Positions 60,165 through 64,000 of a DNA stretch of 64,000 nucleotides are shown in pieces. The stretch spans positions 205,892 to 269,891 of the forward strand of contig QANU01073670.1 in NCBI GenBank assembly GCA_003254905.1, read 5' to 3'. The position numbers were made by a program, and so were the translations under genes. How positions within the stretch are numbered: position 1 is the first letter of the stretch; each line of letters begins with the position of its first letter. The notes below the pieces were generated by a model. The model made no database searches. It saw only the letters and a list, made by a program, of their open reading frames with translations, and had not been told where the DNA came from. This stretch comes from Nissolia schottii. Lineage: Eukaryota; Streptophyta; Magnoliopsida; Fabales; Fabaceae.

Positions 60165-61892
60165 ATGGCTTCAATCTCCCCACTATCCTTCTTGTCCTCC
60201 CTCAATGCCTCAGCAGCCAGTAGTAACTCCTCCTCTTCCTTATTTCCACCCTCTCAAAAACAATGCCACCGCTCCGAGCCTACCATCCTACCAAAGCGCC
60301 ACAACGTCGCCAAAGTGGCGTGCAATGGAGAACAACAGCCATCACAAAACAGTGCGATCCCAGCAGGGAACCGTAGGGGCATTCTCATCGGCCTTGGAGG
60401 ACTTGGTGCTGCCACCTTCACCTACAACCCTTTCGCCGCCACGGCTGCTCCGGTGGCCCCCGACCTGAGCACATGCGGTGCTCCAGACCTGCCGGCTGGC
60501 GCAAAGCCCACCAAGTGCTGCCCTCCGTATTCCACCAAGGTAATCGACTTCACCTTCCCAACCAATCAGCCAACAAGGGTCCGCCAGCCAGCCCACGCCT
60601 TGAGCGCGGAGTCTCTGGCAAAGTACAAGGAGGCCGTGAGGCTCATGAAAGCCCTCCCCGACGGCGACCCCCGCAGCTTCGCCCAACAGGCTGCCATCCA
60701 CTGCGCCTACTGCCACAACTCCTACCACCAGGTCGGCTACCCCGACCTCGACCTCCAGGTCCACAACTCATGGATCTTCGCCCCTTTCCACCGCTGGTAC
60801 CTCTACTTCTACGAGAGAATCCTCGGGAGCCTCATCGACGACCCCACCTTCGCCCTCCCCTTCTGGAACTGGGACGCCCCCGCGGGCATGGAGTTTCCCG
60901 AAATCTACACCGAGGACAGGAAGTCCCCGCTGTACGACCCTCTGAGGAACGCCAACCACCAGCGGCCGGTCCTCGTCGACCTCAACTGGAACAAGAGCGA
61001 CGTGGACACCAGCGGTAGCGAGGAGGCCAACCTCAAGATCATGTACAGGCAGGTCTACGAAACCACGTTGCCGGCAAACTTCTTCGGGAAGCCCTTCCGC
61101 GCCGGAGACAAGCCTTACTCCAAAGGAGCCGGGTCCGGCGCTCTGGAGCTGCAGCCGCACAACATCGTCCACAGCTGGTCGGGTGACAGGACGCAGCCCA
61201 ACGGCGAGAACATGGGTGCCCTCTACGCCGCTGGGAGGGACCCGCTCTTCTACTCCCACCATGCAAACGTGGACAGGATGTGGAGCGTGTGGCAGTCCTT
61301 CGGTAGAAAGGATATTGACGACCCTGATTATCTGGAGTCGAGCTTTCTGTTCTATGACGAGAACAAGAACCTGGTGCGCGTGAAGACCAAGGACTGCCTC
61401 GACTCGAGCAAGATAGGGTATGTTTACGAAGACATCCCTCTTCCCTGGCTGGAGGCGAAGCCGTTGCCTCGCAGGACCAAAGCTCAGAGGGCTTCCGGGA
61501 AGCCTTTGCCCAAGAAGACCCTTGCTTTTCCCTTCACGTTGAACAGCATCGCGAGCACCGTTGTCAAGAGGCCCAAGAAATCGAGGGAGTGTTTGGTGAT
61601 TGAGGTTCAGTTTGATAGGAGGAAGGAGCTCAAGTTCGATGTGCTCATCAACGAGGAGGAAGATGCCAAGCTGGCCAATCCATTAAACAGGGAGTTCGTT
61701 GGAAGCTTCTCGAATGTGTCCCACACGCAGACTTCCAGGGACATGACGACTTCTGGCACCTACACGGTTGAGATAACGAATGTGTTGAAAGACTTGGAAG
61801 CCGATGATGATGCTAGTATTGTGGTGACGTTGGTTCCTCAGTATGGAGACGGGGTTGTAATCAATGGCATCAAGATAGACGAATGTGCATGA
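60165..61892 (+). CDS. PPO: Polyphenol oxidase (catechol oxidase), chloroplast thylakoid lumen, intronless
   Basis: Oxidises o-diphenols to quinones with a type-3 dicopper centre. One uninterrupted frame of 575 aa. Residues 1 to about 60 form a Ser-rich chloroplast transit peptide; RR at 70-71 followed by GILIGLGGLGAATF and AATAAPVAPD is a twin-arginine lumen signal ending near residue 95. CuA ligands are His179 (HCAYC), His200 (QVHNSW) and His209 (FHRW); Cys183 is placed for the thioether link to His200. CuB ligands are His332 and His336 (QPHNIVHSW) and a His of SHHANVDRMW (365-366). The C-terminal shield has the PWL block (IPLPWLEAK, about 424-432) and KFDV (490-493). All key residues are present and length is normal, so the gene looks functional. 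Coding sequence is far richer in G+C than its surroundings, usual for this family. Expression is often wound- or stress-linked in the family; no such element is proven here. Confidence 0.97.
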   Translation: MASISPLSFLSSLNASAASSNSSSSLFPPSQKQCHRSEPTILPKRHNVAKVACNGEQQPSQNSAIPAGNRRGILIGLGGLGAATFTYNPFAATAAPVAPDLSTCGAPDLPAGAKPTKCCPPYSTKVIDFTFPTNQPTRVRQPAHALSAESLAKYKEAVRLMKALPDGDPRSFAQQAAIHCAYCHNSYHQVGYPDLDLQVHNSWIFAPFHRWYLYFYERILGSLIDDPTFALPFWNWDAPAGMEFPEIYTEDRKSPLYDPLRNANHQRPVLVDLNWNKSDVDTSGSEEANLKIMYRQVYETTLPANFFGKPFRAGDKPYSKGAGSGALELQPHNIVHSWSGDRTQPNGENMGALYAAGRDPLFYSHHANVDRMWSVWQSFGRKDIDDPDYLESSFLFYDENKNLVRVKTKDCLDSSKIGYVYEDIPLPWLEAKPLPRRTKAQRASGKPLPKKTLAFPFTLNSIASTVVKRPKKSRECLVIEVQFDRRKELKFDVLINEEEDAKLANPLNREFVGSFSNVSHTQTSRDMTTSGTYTVEITNVLKDLEADDDASIVVTLVPQYGDGVVINGIKIDECA

Positions 61893-62879
61893 GGATTATT
61901 TCAGACCCATCTGGAGCTAGCTAGCTAGCTTTAATTTGTTGTTATGTGGGTGTAGTTTACCTCCAATAATATGTTTGGCTTGTATCTTCAAACTGAGATT
62001 GCTTTATTTCTCATTGGGTTGGGTTAATTCGCCACATGTAGTGTGCGTGTCAACTTTTGTCTTTTTTATGTGTTGCTTCTATGATAAATTGAGATCGATG
62101 CTTTGATACAATATATGAATTCCATCTTGTCTTCTTCAACTTTAAGCATACACGAATTAGAATATAAGTCAATGGAGACAAAACTATAAAAGGAAACGAA
62201 ATCCTATTGTACAAGAAAAAAATGGTAACATGCCCAAGTAACAGCGTTGAAAAAGAAATTAAATTGAAATCAACAAAAAAATCAAAAACCCTAATGAACC
62301 AATAAATGTGTAATTATTAACCTCAAACAAGAAAAAACACAAGTAGCCAATATGAAAAATTTATTAAAATACAAAACGAGAGAGAAAAGCGATGATATAA
62401 CCTTGGCAGCGAAAAACTCAAGGACGACAAAGAGGTAGATAGGAGCGTTGTCACAGGAACTATGAAATCACAAGCAAATTGAAATGAGAGGTAGCAAGGA
62501 CTCAACGATGGTGATAAAAAGGAATAAAAGAGAGCGAAGAAAAAGAACCTTTGTTAACCCTAAATATATTTTTATAAGGAATATAAGCATCAAAACGACT
62601 AAGCAAAATTTGAATCCGTAGCAATTTATGTATTTATTTTTCAACCTAAACAAGCCACAAACCTACACCAGCCCTTGTATGCATAAAAAGGTGATGACTA
62701 CAAAAACTAGAACCATATTGATAACAACATAAATATGCATGTTGAACCCCTAACTTAGATCACCCTGAGTAGTAACATCCTAGTCATTAAGCAAAATCCT
62801 AATAATGAAAGCTAGAAATAAATCATTTTGCAGAGAAGACATATTTTTAGAGGAATCAAATCAAATGCAAATAAAGGAC
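61893..62879. other. 3' flank of polyphenol oxidase and AT-rich intergenic sequence
   Basis: A GAGCTAGCTAGCTAGCTTT run follows the stop and the 3' untranslated region probably ends within 250 bp (AATAATATG near 61965). No further gene seen. Confidence 0.5.
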
Positions 62880-63525
62880 TAATGTAGATTCCATTAAGGG
62901 TGTGAAGAGTAGAAAACCAACATAAAGCATGAACTCTTAACGAATAGAGATACTTTGACATTTTTACAACTCTGGAAAGGAATGAAAGATGAAGTGAAAC
63001 CCAAAATATGAACTAGAACTAAGAGCAAAAACAAAGAAAATGAGAGCAAATAAAATCAAAGCGAGAAGAGAATGAACACGAATTTGAACCCTAAATCTAG
63101 AAAACCACTTACCCTGCAATCTTGTCAAACTAGAATGAACATGACACGAAGAGAGAATAAGCGTCACTAGAGATGCTGTCACGATGTTAGGCTTAAGTGT
63201 CACCAGATAAGAGAACTCACATCACCAGAGTAGAGAACTCGCTTCATCGTTCGATGAGAGTGAGTATTGTCATTCACTGAGAGTGAGGGAAACTGAGATT
63301 GAGCAAGAGAGTCTCCCAAAACCAAAGGGCCTTAACGTCTTTCTATTTTGTCTTTTTAAAAAAAATTTCTTCAAATTTTGGAACTGCAACGATTGTCTCC
63401 CAAAATGTCCTTGAGTTCCAGTAATATGCGACTATTCCTTTAAACCATTGTGAACTGCTACGTGGTGGTAGTTTCAACCAACCACTGCTAAACAAGTGTT
63501 ACTAAAGTGCGATTTTGTTGTTGGT
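62880..63525. mobile_element. Distal part of a second CACTA-type element, related to 47577-49290
   Basis: Blocks shared in order with the 48860-49290 region include GAAGAATAGAAAACCAA/GAAGAGTAGAAAACCAA, CTCTTAACGAAKAGAGAT, AGCAAAAAYA, GAATAAGCGTCACT-like and CCAACSACTGCTAAACA. The right end TTTTGTTGTTGG resembles the complement of a CACTACAACAAAA terminus. The left end is not defined; no CACTA start was found upstream. Confidence 0.5.
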
Positions 63526-63786
63526 ACAAGTCAAACATATTATATGTATGTTATCAATTATAACATACATATAATAATCCTCATGTTATAACATACATAT
63601 AACATACGTATAACATACACTAAGACAGATGCGTGAACAAATATTTCAAACGTAGATGAACAATATTACAGAATTGATAAACAAACATTTTCACATACGG
63701 AAGCTGTTATCTATAGTAGACAAATAGCAAATTTGTCTCATATATATGAAAGCAAAGTGGTTGCTTTTGCAGCAAGCCATTGAAGC

Positions 63787-64000
63787 TGTTAAAAAGTTAG
63801 CTGTTAAGTTGTTAACTGTAACTAATCTTAGTTAGTTTGTTTTCTGTTAGTTAGAGAAGCTTGTCTTTCCTTGTGCAGCAAGCTACTAGTTCTCTTGTAT
63901 ATAAACTCACTAACACTAGTAGTGTAAACTATTTTTTCTGATTCACTGAAATCAAATTGATGAATTCAGTCTTATCTCTGCTTGTATTGTTCATCTTTGT
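63787..64000 (+). mobile_element. Probable start of a copia-type LTR, cut by the window end
   Basis: From TGTTAAAAAGTTAGCTGTTA the sequence has repeated GTTAGTT motifs, a TATA box (GTATATAAAC near 63896) and then TTCTGATTCACTGAAATC, the organisation of short copia-type LTRs in legumes. Without the rest of the element this is a suggestion. Confidence 0.35.

Noticed and set aside
60342-61266. Several long frames on the other strand and frames of the polyphenol oxidase gene.
   Set aside because: G+C-rich coding sequence has few stops in all frames; only the 575-codon frame carries the copper-site motifs.

Overview
This is a gene-poor, AT-rich stretch of a dicot plant nuclear genome, most likely a legume. 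The host call rests on split genes with plant-type GT/AG introns, plant-specific families (NAC, polyphenol oxidase, TIR-only protein, a proline-rich family like Arabidopsis At4g04980), and a mobile-element cargo that includes a MITE starting GGGTTAAATATG, a type I know as common in legumes. The species cannot be named from the sequence alone.

Layout. 1-75: last codons of an unrecognised + strand gene. 4880-7467 (-): NAC transcription factor whose third intron holds a short LTR retrotransposon. 10264-17497: a Tat-like Ty3/gypsy element with 5-bp target duplication GAAAG; its 5' LTR is split by a 3.1-kb CACTA transposon carrying a broken transposase gene. 20314-23038 (-): intact half-size ABCG transporter (631 aa). 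23.8-24.7 kb: an element with long inverted termini. 28.3-31.3 kb: a 32-bp-phased hairpin array and the 3' part of an LTR element. 35954-36820 (-): TIR-only immune-type protein (183 aa). 37-51 kb: no genes; three tRNA-like SINE copies (34.4, 38.9, 42.6 kb), MITEs, a second CACTA relative and a sequencing gap at 38611-38812. 51297-55579 (+): eight-exon proline-rich protein (764 aa). 56.2-58.3 kb: a second hairpin array, an inverted pair of gene fragments and a hAT-type insertion. 60165-61892 (+): intronless chloroplast polyphenol oxidase (575 aa). 62.8-64.0 kb: end of another CACTA relative and the start of a probable copia-type LTR.

The five recognisable genes do not form a pathway or cluster; each is an independent transcription unit. 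Two (TIR-only protein, polyphenol oxidase) belong to families linked to defence, but nothing here ties them together.

The least explained signal is a pair of arrays at 28386-28545 and 56517-56630. Units repeat at exactly 32 bp, each holding a dyad of the form ATTCGCCAAC-N6-GGCGAAT with variable loops and linkers. Both arrays follow related AT-rich 77-bp units and a GC-rich block with CCACG palindromes, so they look like two members of one repeat family.
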